Below are positions 35,861-46,371 of a stretch of DNA of 64,000 nt, one piece after another (positions within the stretch are counted from its first letter, which is position 1; every line of letters starts with the position of its first letter). The stretch is from Rugalucina vietnamica (lineage: Eukaryota; Mollusca; Bivalvia; Lucinida; Lucinidae), in assembly GCA_964017185.1 (NCBI GenBank), contig OZ024873.1:44316760-44380759 (forward strand). Reading direction: 5' to 3'. The notes under the pieces were generated by a model that had not been told where the DNA came from, did not search any database, and worked only from the letters and a program-made list of their open reading frames with translations. The position numbers and the translations under genes are program-made.

Positions 35861-35978
35861 GTGGTTTGTGGTAGTCTGTGGTGGTCTGTGGTAGTCTGTG
35901 GTATGGTCTGTGGTAGTCTGTGGTAGTCTGTGGTGGTCTGTGGTAGTCTGTGGTAGTCTGTGGTAATTAGATCCACCC
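35861..35978 (-). repeat. Right arm: (AGTCTGTGGT)n terminal array
   Basis: Reverse complement of the left arm with about ten units. It begins GGTAAACAATTTTTAAAGTG at about 35845 and ends TAATTAGATCCACCC. Confidence 0.85.
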
Positions 35979-36237
35979 CCCTGTAGTAAACTCATAAAAA
36001 AGCAAGCAAATATTATGGTTCAGCAGTGCCAGAAATGCTATAGGGGTACATATTTTAATGAAGTCATATATATCGCTTTATTATAAAGTCAGCGGTAATT
36101 TTTGTCACATTGCTTTCTTACTATACTATTATTTATAACTGTAAAGTTGGAGAAAAATTGGTCGGTAGTTATGAAGATATTACCCATGAAAAGCATACAA
36201 TAATATTCACAAAGTCTAGAAAACTTGCCATGTAGCG

Positions 36238-36296
36238 AAAACAAAGGTGCTGATCAGCTGTGCAGTAACTGCACAGCTGATCTGCGCCTTTGTTTT
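36238..36296. repeat. 29-bp hairpin
   Basis: Arms AAAACAAAGGTGCTGATCAG plus CTGTGCAGT and their complement meet around a single base; two mismatches. The reading frame through it (SENKGADQL-like) resembles spurious peptides from a repeat common in marine invertebrates, as far as I recall, so it is a repeat rather than a gene. Confidence 0.75.
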
Positions 36297-36802
36297 TGCA
36301 TAGGCAGAAATCTGATTTCTCATGATGCTGCTCACATACCTAGTGGCACTTCCTCTTCCATGGTCTTGCCTGACTTCCCTCGCGTTTTCTTAGTGTTCTT
36401 CTTGCTCTCCTTCAGCATGCCTACAACCAAAATGGAATATATATATTGAAGAATTGACAGCTGTTCTCCAACTAGGACATAATAGGAATACCTGAAGCAC
36501 ATACACATTAACGAATATTATTGCATAAATACCCAGGTCACACGATATTAACAGCCGTTTATTAATGAAGAGAAAGCCATGCATTAATATTGCAATTATT
36601 CACGCGTGCATGTGCTGTTAATACATGGTTTTTACTTATGCTTGTTACCGCCACACAAGGCACATGCTAATAATGAGAAACTGAAGTCTGCCCACAGCGA
36701 GCATAAAAACGAAAGCTTTTACGTGTATGAAAATGTGATGAGGCTGTAAAATACAGTGCACCATTATTTCTTTCGTTTCTGCAGAATTTATGCAATAATA
36801 AC

Positions 36803-36922
36803 GATCAAAAATGATTTTGTCATTCATTAACATTCGCTAGGTCCCTTGTGGAGTATGCCTTGGTTTTCAACACTCTCCTTGGGACCTAGCGAATGTTAAT
36901 GAATGGAAAATCATGTTTGATC
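36803..36922. repeat. 43-bp inverted repeat with a 35-bp loop
   Basis: The left arm (36803-36845) ends CATTAACATTCGCTAGGTCCC. The right arm (36881-36922) begins GGGACCTAGCGAATGTTAATG. The arms differ by one base change and one single-base gap. No coding; likely a small fold-back element. Confidence 0.85.
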
Positions 36923-37004
36923 CCTATAAAATTAACAATCAATGGGACAGTCATGTCAAGAAGGCTCAGAGATTGTTGTGCTAAGTCAAAATATCTACCA
37001 TATG

Positions 37005-37206
37005 CGATGCAGACGTTTCGTCGAAAATGTGTTTTGTCGAAAATGTTGTAACTTCAAAAATATTCACTGCAAAATTTGGAGATTTATTTCGTAGAAGACT
37101 AGCCAATAGGTCCACATTTTGAGCCACCAACCACTAGGGTTAGGTTAAGGGTCTGGGCATGGGGACATTTTCGACATATGTAATTTTCGACGAAATGTCA
37201 CGGAGG
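37005..37206. mobile_element. ~200-bp MITE flanked by a 10-bp direct repeat
   Basis: CTACCATATG lies on both sides (36995-37004 and 37207-37216). Inside, ACGTTTCGTCGAAAATG and TGTCGAAAATG at the left face CATTTTCGACA and ATTTTCGACGAAATGTC at the right, an inverted pair about 11 bases in from the ends. A 9-10-bp target duplication fits Mutator-like transposons; with such a short element this remains tentative. Confidence 0.65.
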
Positions 37207-37289
37207 CTACCATATGAACCTTAGGATTTGTGCTTCACTCAGGGATCCGTGTACAAGCAGATAAATTATAAATTCGGCTGCAACAAGGC

Positions 37290-37440
37290 TTTTGGCATAT
37301 CCCCTGCAAAATTTTCTGAAGCTGGCAAATAACTTTTATGAAATTTTATAAAATATTTTAGCATTATGATTCTTCATGTACATCTTCAATATGTCTCTAA
37401 CAATCTGCAAAGTGTTGAAAGAATAATTCTGAAAGCTTAG
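37290..37440 (+). repeat. Fragment of the poly-C-ended family
   Basis: ATCCCCTGCAAAATTTTCTG at the left, then CTTCATGTACATCTTCAATA and GTTGAAAGAATAATTCTGAA, parallel the element at 21.5-23.2 kb (single unit, no tandem array). Confidence 0.65.
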
Positions 37441-39460
37441 CCACAATCTATCACCATTTCCAATCTGAGTGCCAGAAGAGCGGTCAAAACACTGGATTGG
37501 TGTTGTTTTCACTCCGGATTGTGGTAGTTTTGCCGCATTTTTGGAGGAAACTATTTGGACCAGGTAACTTAAACATTTATCATAAATATCAAAAGAGTTT
37601 ATGTCAAAGTAAGCACTAGCCTATTCGGATCTACAAACATGCCTCTAAAAGCCGATTATTCTGCTTATGCATAAGCTCCACTAGGATATGCAAACATTAG
37701 AGGAGATTTTTCTTTTGCATGTTCTGCCATATGCTAAAATAGTGTTTGCCCCAAAATGTTTCATACTTTTGTCATTTTTTTCAAAGTATTGGCAAACTGC
37801 TTTTGATTTTGCATTTGTATACTATAAGACTTAAGTTTAGCAATTTTTTTTATCCATCATTATTTTCAAAATCAAAAGTTTGAAAACTGTCGATACGCTT
37901 TTAAAATGTCAAGTGATGGTCAAATTCATGTATCGAGACGAGTTTGTGTGCTTTTGTTACGTCCAGCAGTTGCTATGTTACGTTTAAAACATCGTGCAAA
38001 TCACGTACCCAGCATTCCATGTGCATCACATGTTATCAATTTTTGCCTTCTTTGATTGGTTAAAGTGTCATAAAGAATAAACCGGAATGACATTTGAAAA
38101 ATTCCACCAGGGGACGTCGTTATGGCCTGACGTTAAAGCAACGTAACACGTAACATCGGTGCAGACATGAAAAATAAGAAAGACAATTGAATCTTTTAAG
38201 CTTGCGAGAGTACGATAAATCTCCTAGAGCCCTGTTCCATCAGCTGACAGCGTCAAAAACCGACATCATTACGCCAGACAACGTAAGGCTACCATGATAT
38301 AGGGCAATGACAATTTGACGTCATAGTGATATAATCAATTTCTAGGCAACCTACGAATTTCAGGCTTGATAATTAATGGCAGAAAAAGCGGGCTTTGTAC
38401 AGAAACAGCTGACTGGAAACAACCTGCGCGTTGGCGAACACCGTGAATATCGCCGATAGGTTTCCAGTCCTGAAAAAGATAAACGTAAACGTGCAAGCCT
38501 AGACATGAACACATTAAACCTTCTAGGCCTATTAAGCGAAAGTTTTCTCATACAAAAAGCAAAGTCGCACGACATTTCAGCAAATAAACACTTGTGGGAT
38601 CATTTCGGGAGAAAGGTAACGGAACAATACGACGTCAGTTACGTCATACACAGGGGCCGTTACCTGATTTCAGAATGTAACCAAATCTCTACGATCATGG
38701 TACAGTACTCTTTTTGAGCACAAGAAGGTGTTAAATGACTGTTTTAGGAATAAACCTTTAACTTTTCAGATGCCGAGAAACAATGTGAATTTTGAGGTGA
38801 CACCCCTGTAAACTTTGACGCATCATAATTGCATCAAGAAAAGATAGCATTCTGGCTAAAAGTGTACATTGTGGTTCCTTTAGGTTTAAATATTGATGGG
38901 TTAAAGAGTTTCTTTCAGTTCATCTTCATATCAATTTACAATTTGGAAATTAATCGAAAATTGCTAAACTTTAATAAGTCTCATAGTATATATGAAGAAG
39001 TCATTTCTTGTTCAAGCAAACATAGGTTTCAATAAAATACCGCAAAATCAAAGTAACGCCTGATAATATGACAATCTGAGATTTCAAGCTTTTCAAGTAT
39101 TTGCACAAATGAATGTATTTTAAGGTACTAGTTTTTTTATTTTATTTTCAAGCAGACCCTTATCTGCTGTACAACAATGTCATGAAATGGTACACATAAT
39201 ATTATGTTGTGACGAGTTGTCAGATCCAGACAGTCATCTTTTCTGACGTGTTAATTGGTGGTCATACTGTTCGATATACCTGATGCACAGGGGCATTCCA
39301 GAAAGCATCATGTTCGGTCGGTAATGATATGATTGTGAATTAACGTCCGCTTCTTTTATTTATAATAGTCTGGGGGAAATCCAGGCGCATCAAATCAAAA
39401 TGAAACAAAGGCAGATACCTCCTCATTCCTGCCCTTAAAAATCACATATAACAACTTAAG
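37441..39460. other. Unrecognised intergenic DNA
   Basis: No supported gene; short ORFs near 38.4-39.0 kb have no recognisable domain. This is the flank into which the first Ngaro-type element inserted. Confidence 0.5.
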
Positions 39461-39784
39461 TGAGGATTAAGTTATTAATCTGTTATTAATTTAAGTATAG
39501 CCCATATGGCCCCTTTTCTTTTCTGGCCCTACCCCCTCTGGGGTGCCTCATCTACATTGCTTTGTTTCTGATGCAACATATTTGGCTATCATGCATCAAT
39601 CCTGTGATAGCTTCTATGGGCCTATCAGCATCCACTATTTGGCTTATCAGTGGCCTGATCATGCACCCAAGCCAGGGACTTCTTATCTTGACCAATCAGC
39701 TTCAAGCATCCCCTGGCAGTGGCATCAGTTTCCTTGCTGCACTTGCAGATTAAACAGCTCTGAATTTTGTTTAAATAATTTCTA
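39461..39784 (+). repeat. Element 1, split direct repeat A1
   Basis: 324 bp beginning TGAGGATTAAGTTATTAATC, matching A2 at 44518-44841. Small ORFs over it also occur in A2 and are not counted as genes. It probably contains promoter or RNA-start signals, but none is recognisable by eye. Confidence 0.95.
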
Positions 39785-40183
39785 TAATGATCAGTGCATT
39801 ATTCTGGACTTTGTTTAAAATTGGATAAAACATTTTATGCAACAGATCTAATTATGTGGAAGCCTAGTCATTAGTGTAAACAAAAGGATCCTGTGTCTAC
39901 TTGAATCTTGTTAAATTGTTGTAAACTTTTTGTTGTAAAATGGCGGCAAAATTAAGGTCTGTGGATTGACAGTGAAAAGGATAGTTCGGACACCAGAATG
40001 TTCAAGATTGTTCTGTGAAGTTATAATGGAGAGATATATAGATTGTGAAGCCTTCTGTGATGGAGACAACTGCTATTTTTGCGAAGAAATTGACCTGGTG
40101 TTGCGGGCTTGTTGTAGATATAAATAAATCATGTCCAGAAACCTCTAAAGGATCCTGTGTAATTGGGATTTTGTAATCCAAAC
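39785..40183 (+). other. Element 1, 5' leader
   Basis: About 400 bp between A1 and the gag start, non-coding, presumably the untranslated leader and primer/recombination region. Confidence 0.6.
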
Positions 40184-41482
40184 ATGGCTTTACACGCGGA
40201 AGTAAGCGGTGACTTGGAGGTAGAGACTGTTTCTGACGAAGTTTTCATTAATAACTGGGCAACAAAAAATAAAATTAGTGGCGAAGTGATTGAGAAACTG
40301 AAGCAGGATGGATTTACTTCCATGGACGCATTGGTGTTGATTGATAGAGAGGATCTAGCAAAATCCAAATTAGCCATCCCTAGAGGTCAACAAAAACTTG
40401 TGCTTGCGGCGGTGCAAAAATTCATTCAGACGGAGGGCCTTGCGCAAGCAGCAGCTGCGCACGCACCACAAACGGCGGGAAATGATATCGGCCAATCAGC
40501 GGGTACCGACGGGACAACGCAGACTCCGTCCAACAAAGGCATGGCGGGAACTCAGCAAAGAAGCATGCAGTCTCCAGCTGCGCATGCACCAACAGAAAAG
40601 GAGAAATCAACATCCGGCTGTCATATTAGTGACGATCCATATCTAAAAGCTTTGCTTCAACAGATTCGCACTGGACAGGGACAAGACAGTGGAGCAAACA
40701 TTGTGGTCATTCCGTGTAATAGTGAATCAGTTAACACGCAATTCTTAAATGGACTGGGAATACAGCAAAACGGTGCTAACGTAAATGAGCCTCCCGCGCC
40801 TTCTGCTGGTGTTACTGTTAGTGATCAACCTTGGCGAGACCCCCAAATTTATTTACAGGCTGCAGCCTCCGGTAAGTCCAGTCTTTCATACCATGATGTT
40901 ACTGACTTTGTTGCGGGAAATGTGGAGGAAGAAATAATTGTAGGGGGAAATGGGTCCCAGCAAGTTATCCTCAAATCTGGTCCCAAAAAGCCCAAGCTTG
41001 AATCTGTCACATTGGCTCAATGGTCTGTTGCCAACCTAGCTATCCTTTACCGACTTTTAGGGGAAGGAAAACTTGAAGCCTCAAACATCCTGGACTACCT
41101 GTCATACACCACGAAGATCTGTCAACTTGTGCAGAAGTTTAATCTGGTGTCTGTGCTTATGTATGACAGGGAGTACAGGAAGTTACAAGCAACCCATCAT
41201 TTTCGGTGGGGCACAGACATTCCTCATTTACATTCAGTCCACCTTCAAGCACGGCCTGTTAAGTATGGTCAGCCAGGCGGGAAAGGTTACAACAGTAGTG
41301 GTAATAGTCAGGTAAGGTCTCACCAAGGTCCCATGACCACTGAGGGAAAAATCATATGTAAACTGTACAACTCCAAAGGGGGTTGCCACTACAAAGAATG
41401 TAAATTTCAGCATCAATGCTCTCAGCCTGGGTGCCATCAAAAGCACTCAGCAATCTCTCATGTACAGCCAAAAAACATGTAA
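40184..41482 (+). CDS. gag: Gag-like nucleocapsid protein of element 1
   Basis: 432 residues from the ATG at 40184; the frame opens slightly earlier but only with a TTG. Residues about 18-80 look like a SAM-type helical domain: a DEVFINNW start, buried hydrophobics, GFTSMDAL, then REDLAKSKL and GQQKLVLAAV. The middle is Ala/Gln/Thr-rich and disordered. The last ~42 residues hold a Cys/His cluster (CKLYNSKGGCHYKECKFQH, then CSQPGCHQKH) like the CCCH-type zinc fingers of DIRS/Ngaro Gag. It should bind the element RNA and assemble particles in the cytoplasm. It overlaps the RT frame by 67 nt, so RT translation may use frameshifting or reinitiation. Confidence 0.8.
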   Translation: MALHAEVSGDLEVETVSDEVFINNWATKNKISGEVIEKLKQDGFTSMDALVLIDREDLAKSKLAIPRGQQKLVLAAVQKFIQTEGLAQAAAAHAPQTAGNDIGQSAGTDGTTQTPSNKGMAGTQQRSMQSPAAHAPTEKEKSTSGCHISDDPYLKALLQQIRTGQGQDSGANIVVIPCNSESVNTQFLNGLGIQQNGANVNEPPAPSAGVTVSDQPWRDPQIYLQAAASGKSSLSYHDVTDFVAGNVEEEIIVGGNGSQQVILKSGPKKPKLESVTLAQWSVANLAILYRLLGEGKLEASNILDYLSYTTKICQLVQKFNLVSVLMYDREYRKLQATHHFRWGTDIPHLHSVHLQARPVKYGQPGGKGYNSSGNSQVRSHQGPMTTEGKIICKLYNSKGGCHYKECKFQHQCSQPGCHQKHSAISHVQPKNM

Positions 41483-43108
41483 ATGCATCAGCGAGTACTG
41501 ACTTAGGCTCTCGCCTTTCTGCTTGGGAAGAAGAACTTCAAGGAGACCCAGATAGGGATTTCATTATTAATGGCCTTGTTAACGGCTTTGATATTATAGA
41601 CCCCGGTACTGTTCCATCTAAGGCACATTGTCCAAATCACCCATCAGCAAAACCTGGTAGCCCACTGTACGAAAAAGCATGTGAGCAAATTCAAAAAGAA
41701 ATTGACTTGGGTCATTATGAGATATTATCAGAACCACCCACTATCATTAGCCCAATCGGAGTGATTCCAAAACCTGATGGTGGCATTAGACTTATTCATG
41801 ATTGCTCACGCCCATCTGGGCAAGCAGTAAATGACTATTGCACAACAGAGTGGAAGCAAAAATTTTCCACAGTAGATGAGGCAGCATCTTTAATAACTAA
41901 GGGTTGCTTCATGGCTAAGGTTGACTTAAAGAGTGCCTATAGAAGTGTAAGTCTTAGCGATCTATCTAAATCAGTTACCGGACTCCGCTGGCAGTTTGGT
42001 AACAGGACTGTATTCCTTCGTGATACGCGTCTACCTTTTGGAAGTAAATTGGCCCCTGGTATTTTCCATCGTTTATCCCAAGCAGTGAAGCGTATGCTGA
42101 AACGTCGTGGACTCGCTGGTGTAGTTGTCTACTTAGATGATTTTTTTATCATGGCTGAAACTTTTCATGAATGCATGGAAGCTTTAAATGAAACAATTGC
42201 CTTGCTGCGTAAACTTGGCTTCTCAATCAATTGGAATAAAGTGGTGGACCCCTCGACCACCATTTACAACATTTCTTGGCATTGAGATTGATTCAATGGC
42301 TATGTGCCTTCGCCTTCCTGAAGATAAGCTTGTCCAGGTCAGAGAAGAGCTTGCCCGTTTCCAATGCAGGAAACGGGCTTCAAAGAAGCAGCTGCAGTCC
42401 CTAGCAGGGAAACTTAACTTTTGCGCTAGCGTTGTATATGGCGGTAGAGTGTTTTCGCGCCGCATAATCGATACAATCAACATGCTTAAGGCTGCTCATC
42501 ACAAGATTAGGCTTTCTGGGAATATCAAGGCTGATATATCCTGGTGGCAATCCTTTATGGCAACTTTTAATGGCAGGTCCATGCTTCTGGATCATCAACC
42601 CATCACTTCTGTTTTCACTGACAGTTGTGATATGGCTGCAGGTGGAATTTATAATGGTGATTGGTTCTATCTTAACTGGGAATTAGACTGGCCCTTTGTT
42701 GCTAATCTTCATATTAACTCCAAAGAAGTTCTGGCTGTTTTCCTATCAGTTTGTAGGTGGGCACCATGTTGGAGAAACAAACGTATATGCATTCAGTCTG
42801 ATAATTCAGTGACAGTAGCAGCCATCAATCGAGGGACTTCAAAGAATCCCTTCTTGATGGCATGTTTGAGAGTTATGTTCTGGCTTTCCGCCACTTATAA
42901 TTTTCATATCAAAGCACGGCATATACGTGGGATCTCCAATTTTTTAGCAGACGCCGTGTCAAGGCTTCACGAACCAGGGAAATATATGCTAGTCAGCCCA
43001 TTTCTTTCTCCTTCTCCCCCAGACGGGCACCTCTCTTATAAAAGCCTTTCCTTTCTTTTGAACAGGTCCCATGGTCAGATGGCGGATTACAGAATCCTTG
43101 GACAATGA
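41416..43108 (+). pseudogene. Reverse transcriptase-RNase H of element 1, broken by one frameshift
   Basis: The first half (41416-42285) has the RT fingers and palm: IGVIPKPDGGIRLIHDCS, VDLKSAY (first catalytic Asp, about residue 170), LPFGSKLAPGIF, and VVYLDDFF with the catalytic YLDD at 42130-42141. The frame then ends, and the next frame (+1) continues from about 42265 with FLGIEID, the usual following motif. The RT thumb follows, then RNase H with TDSCDMAAGG, a SKE glutamate, QSDNSVTVAA and FLADAVSRL, the four acidic sites. All catalytic residues seem kept; only the one-base shift near the CCCC run at 42247-42250 to 42280 breaks the protein. A programmed +1 shift or assembly error is possible. 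The end overlaps the recombinase start by 38 nt. Confidence 0.85.
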
Positions 43109-44069
43109 GGTGGCTAAACTTCGCTTGCTTACCTTTGCACAGTCGACAAGGCGCACTTACAGTGCCCAGTTAGGACTTTTTCTGAGGTTTTGTTCATATC
43201 TCAACATTAATCCAGTGCCCATTTCGGCTACCAATCTAGGGCGTTATGTAGCATTTCTAGTACCTAAACTATGCTTTTCTTCAATTCGGCAATACCTCAA
43301 TGTGGTAAGATTGTTACATGTTGAATCAGGCTACCCCAATCCCTTGTCCAATAACGGGTTTTTGGACTCCATTCTTAAAGGCTTAAGGCGGAAAAAGGGT
43401 GATTCTACATCACAGAAGCTTCCCGTAACGGCCGATATTCTATATGGCATTCTGCAGTTGCTAAACTTGGATAGACCTTTTGATTTAGTATTTTGGGCTG
43501 CCTGCTTGGTGGGTTTCTTTTCATTTTTCAGGAAATCAAACTTATTTATCCCCTCTCCTAAGCAATTTGATCCTAGCAAGCACCTTTGTTGTTCTGATGT
43601 AAGTTTTTCAACATCAGGAGCTGTCTTAGCAGTACGTTGGTCGGAAACCATTCAGTTTCGTCAACGTGTTCTTGAGGTGCCATTGCCTCATATGCCTGGT
43701 TCCCCTTTTTGCCCATCTAGTGCCCTGTTGCTAGTTACACGCAGTCTACCAAATGCACAGGGTCCCAGGCCCCTGTTTTGTTATAAGGCATCCTCAGGTG
43801 TACGTCCTTTAACTCACTCGGAGTTTGTCCAAGCTCTCAAAAGTCACATAGACAGATTAGGTATTGATTCTAGTATGTATTCTAGTCATTCAATGCGAAG
43901 GGGAGGCGCGTCATTTGCGCTTCATTGTGGCTTGCCAGCAGAACTCATTAAATTACAAGGGGATTGGGCTAGCAATGCTTATGAGAAATACCTGTACCCC
44001 TCCCTGAATCTTCGGAAACGAGTAGCAGATACTATGGGTAAGGCCTTCCGCATTTCCAGTAATAGGTAA
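43071..44069 (+). CDS. Tyrosine recombinase of element 1
   Basis: 332 residues from ATG 43071. The N-terminal half is an all-helical core-binding domain (TRRTYSAQLGLFLRFC; FSSIRQYLNVVRLLH). The catalytic half has the first Arg in SFFRKSN (about residue 154), HSMRRGG giving the H-x-x-R pair (273/276), a Trp in GDWASNAY (299) in place of the second His, and candidate nucleophile tyrosines in AYEKYLYP (304-309). It should join a circular DNA copy to the chromosome without a target duplication, explaining the split repeats. Length and motifs are normal and the frame is intact. Confidence 0.9.
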   Translation: MVRWRITESLDNEVAKLRLLTFAQSTRRTYSAQLGLFLRFCSYLNINPVPISATNLGRYVAFLVPKLCFSSIRQYLNVVRLLHVESGYPNPLSNNGFLDSILKGLRRKKGDSTSQKLPVTADILYGILQLLNLDRPFDLVFWAACLVGFFSFFRKSNLFIPSPKQFDPSKHLCCSDVSFSTSGAVLAVRWSETIQFRQRVLEVPLPHMPGSPFCPSSALLLVTRSLPNAQGPRPLFCYKASSGVRPLTHSEFVQALKSHIDRLGIDSSMYSSHSMRRGGASFALHCGLPAELIKLQGDWASNAYEKYLYPSLNLRKRVADTMGKAFRISSNR

Positions 44070-44335
44070 CATTGTGATGTGGGATATGGACAAATCTGAA
44101 CCACCAGCAGGGCGATGTTGGCTTTTGTTTGCGTATTTATGTACATATCTAACGTTTGTTTTGAATTGTGTTATTATTCATATTCATTGTTGACTCCTAA
44201 TTTGCTTCCATATAATGTGTAAATTGAATATGGATTAGTATGTTAATGTACTTCAGGCACATGTTAGTTGACTTATATTATTATTATTATTATTTGCATT
44301 ACAATTGATCCTACTTCTACATGGGTTTGGGATTT
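44070..44335 (+). other. Element 1, 3' untranslated stretch
   Basis: Non-coding AT-rich sequence between the recombinase and B1; includes a TTA microsatellite at about 44277-44293. Confidence 0.6.
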
Positions 44336-44517
44336 TGGAGAACATTTTCATATCAAAGTCTAAACTGACAAGGCTGCATGCTTTTGTGAAGTTAAATATG
44401 TTTTATTGCTGCGGCATATAATGTTTTGCATTAAATGGTCTACAGGATCCCAAACCCATTCTTCATTATTATTTAGGCCCTATATACCGCTCACCTGGCG
44501 TTACGTTAGAATTAATG
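44336..44517 (+). repeat. Element 1, split direct repeat B1
   Basis: 182 bp, identical by eye to B2 (45307-45488); joins A2 directly at AATTAATG/TGAGG. Confidence 0.95.
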
Positions 44518-44841
44518 TGAGGATTAAGTTATTAATCTGTTATTAATTTAAGTATAGCCCATATGGCCCCTTTTCTTTTCTGGCCCTACCCCCTCTGGGG
44601 TGCCTCATCTACATTGCTTTGTTTCTGATGCAACATATTTGGCTATCATGCATCAATCCTGTGATAGCTTCTATGGGCCTATCAGCATCCACTATTTGGC
44701 TTATCAGTGGCCTGATCATGCACCCAAGCCAGGGACTTCTTATCTTGACCAATCAGCTTCAAGCATCCCCTGGCAGTGGCATCAGTTTCCTTGCTGCACT
44801 TGCAGATTAAACAGCTCTGAATTTTGTTTAAATAATTTCTA
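44518..44841 (+). repeat. Element 1, split direct repeat A2
   Basis: 324 bp, matching A1; begins at the exact end of B1 and ends TTAAATAATTTCTA. Confidence 0.95.
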
Positions 44842-45306
44842 CCCACCCTCCTCACCCTAGGCTATTCTTATTTCAATATTCTATGCTGTTATTATTTTCT
44901 CTTTTTTCATTTATCTTGATGTTGTGTTAGTTAGTTGTAGTTTAGTTAAGTGGACCATTTTCATTAAGTTGCATTGCACTAAACATGATGCCTTTAAAGA
45001 ATTGTGTGTTGTGTTAAACTAGATATATGCTTTTTACATGCACTTATTAGACTGTGATGATATCTTCACCGGTATAGGGTATTAATACATGTATAAAGTG
45101 ACTGTGTTATGGACTCCAGTTATATAGGAGATTGAAGTGTGTATGTGTTTTTATGCACAGTGTTTCATTTGATAAACTATACGGAGACATGGACTATGAT
45201 TTTGAAAGTTAAGACATTTACATCGATGATTATGGTGCATACAGTATATGATGGTGTACATCATGTACTTTTGGACACTATATGGACATTTAATATTAAT
45301 TCTTAA
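44842..45306 (+). other. Element 1, spacer between A2 and B2
   Basis: 465 bp of unique non-coding sequence between the second A and second B repeats. The same arrangement with a different spacer is seen in element 2. Confidence 0.8.
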
Positions 45307-45488
45307 TGGAGAACATTTTCATATCAAAGTCTAAACTGACAAGGCTGCATGCTTTTGTGAAGTTAAATATGTTTTATTGCTGCGGCATATAATGTTTTGC
45401 ATTAAATGGTCTACAGGATCCCAAACCCATTCTTCATTATTATTTAGGCCCTATATACCGCTCACCTGGCGTTACGTTAGAATTAATG
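45307..45488 (+). repeat. Element 1, split direct repeat B2
   Basis: 182 bp ending AATTAATG, after which the flank CTGATTTACAGG begins; marks the 3' end of element 1. Confidence 0.95.
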
Positions 45489-45646
45489 CTGATTTACAGG
45501 GAAATATTTACAGATTTTCGGTGGGAGGACAAAAATCTCTGAAAATGGCCATTTGTTCAAAAAATAAAATGGGAAATTTCAATATTTTTTACTTTGAAAA
45601 CTAACTGAAAAACTTGCATGTCTTAACCAATAAAAATAAATTTTAA

Positions 45647-46371
45647 CCCTTACCGCGCGTCAAAATATTTTACCGATTGGGTGCTCACCGCTGACAAAGT
45701 CGGAGCCATTTTGTGATTTTCTACTGTTAGTGTTTAACCCCATATAACTTCTTTCACAAACAAGCTACATTGAAAAACCAAATAAGTCATCGAAAGGCCA
45801 TTGAATTATCTATCAAATAAACCAAAAATTATAAATGGATGTCTGTGAATAATACTTGTAGCGATGACACAACAAGTCAACTTCGCCGAAAAAAATCAAA
45901 ATTTCCATTTCAAATCTGTTACGAAAGCTAATTTCGTACGAAAAAAGATGATGACGGGAGATATTTCCAATTCAATTTACCTTATTCATATCCTCTGACA
46001 TCCAAAACACAAGAAATCTTTGTCAAAGTCATTATTTTGAAGTAATATTCAACTTTTTATCACCCCCGTATCGGCAATATTTCCTGTGTCCGCCATTGCA
46101 AATTCATGAATGAAATCCAAAACGAAAGTAATATTTTATTGATTTCGTTCCGCATAACAAAAAATTCCATTATATGTTCCGTATAAACCTTACATATGCT
46201 CAGTACAGGGCCTATTGAGGAAGTCTGTATTATAAAATGGGTCCTCCCATTGTATTCCATGGTCAGACTCGATCGAAAACGAAAGTAGGGAGAAAAACGA
46301 CTTCAGTTGTTTGCCGCGTTGACAGACCTTACATTCGGGTACGACTTTAGTCGTTCACCACGCGGCAAGGG
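45647..46371. mobile_element. 725-bp piggyBac-like MITE
   Basis: TTAA flanks both sides (45643-45646 and 46372-46375). The ends are CCCTTACCGCGCG and, reverse-complemented, CCCTTGCCGCGTG. TTAA duplication with CCCTT-type ends is the signature of piggyBac transposons. The interior has no transposase, so it is non-autonomous. Confidence 0.85.

Larger units (their letters stand above)
31734..35978. mobile_element. 4.2-kb hAT-like element with an 8-bp target duplication
   Basis: The ends are GGGTGGATCTAATTACCACA and its reverse complement. Each arm continues for about 110 bp as repeats of ACCACAGACT-type units and then ACTTTAAAAATTGTTTACC, so the whole arm is inverted. CCCTGTAG lies directly outside both ends (31726-31733 and 35979-35986), an 8-bp target duplication as made by hAT and P-type transposases. 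The interior has no transposase: it is AT-rich with long T-runs and a 92-bp tandem duplication, and is split by a Helentron-like element. It must be non-autonomous. Confidence 0.8.
39461..45488 (+). mobile_element. Ngaro-type tyrosine-recombinase retrotransposon, element 1
   Basis: A complete 6028-bp element with gag, RT-RNase H and tyrosine recombinase in that order. It is bounded by split direct repeats: A1 (39461-39784), B1 (44336-44517), A2 (44518-44841) and B2 (45307-45488). B1 and A2 abut exactly, and A1/A2 (324 bp) and B1/B2 (182 bp) pair by length to the base. There is no integrase, protease, LTR or methyltransferase domain. This layout and gene set define Ngaro/PAT-like members of the DIRS order. 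No target duplication is expected. The near-identical repeats suggest a recent insertion, but one frameshift breaks RT. Confidence 0.9.

Noticed and set aside
36225..36449. 74-codon ORF beginning with SENKGADQL-like residues
   Set aside because: It spans a 29-bp hairpin repeat and is probably a repeat-derived spurious peptide.
39543..39818. 91-codon ORF in A1, repeated in A2
   Set aside because: It is carried along by the direct repeat, has no known domain and has an overlapping frame of similar length; not enough to call a gene.
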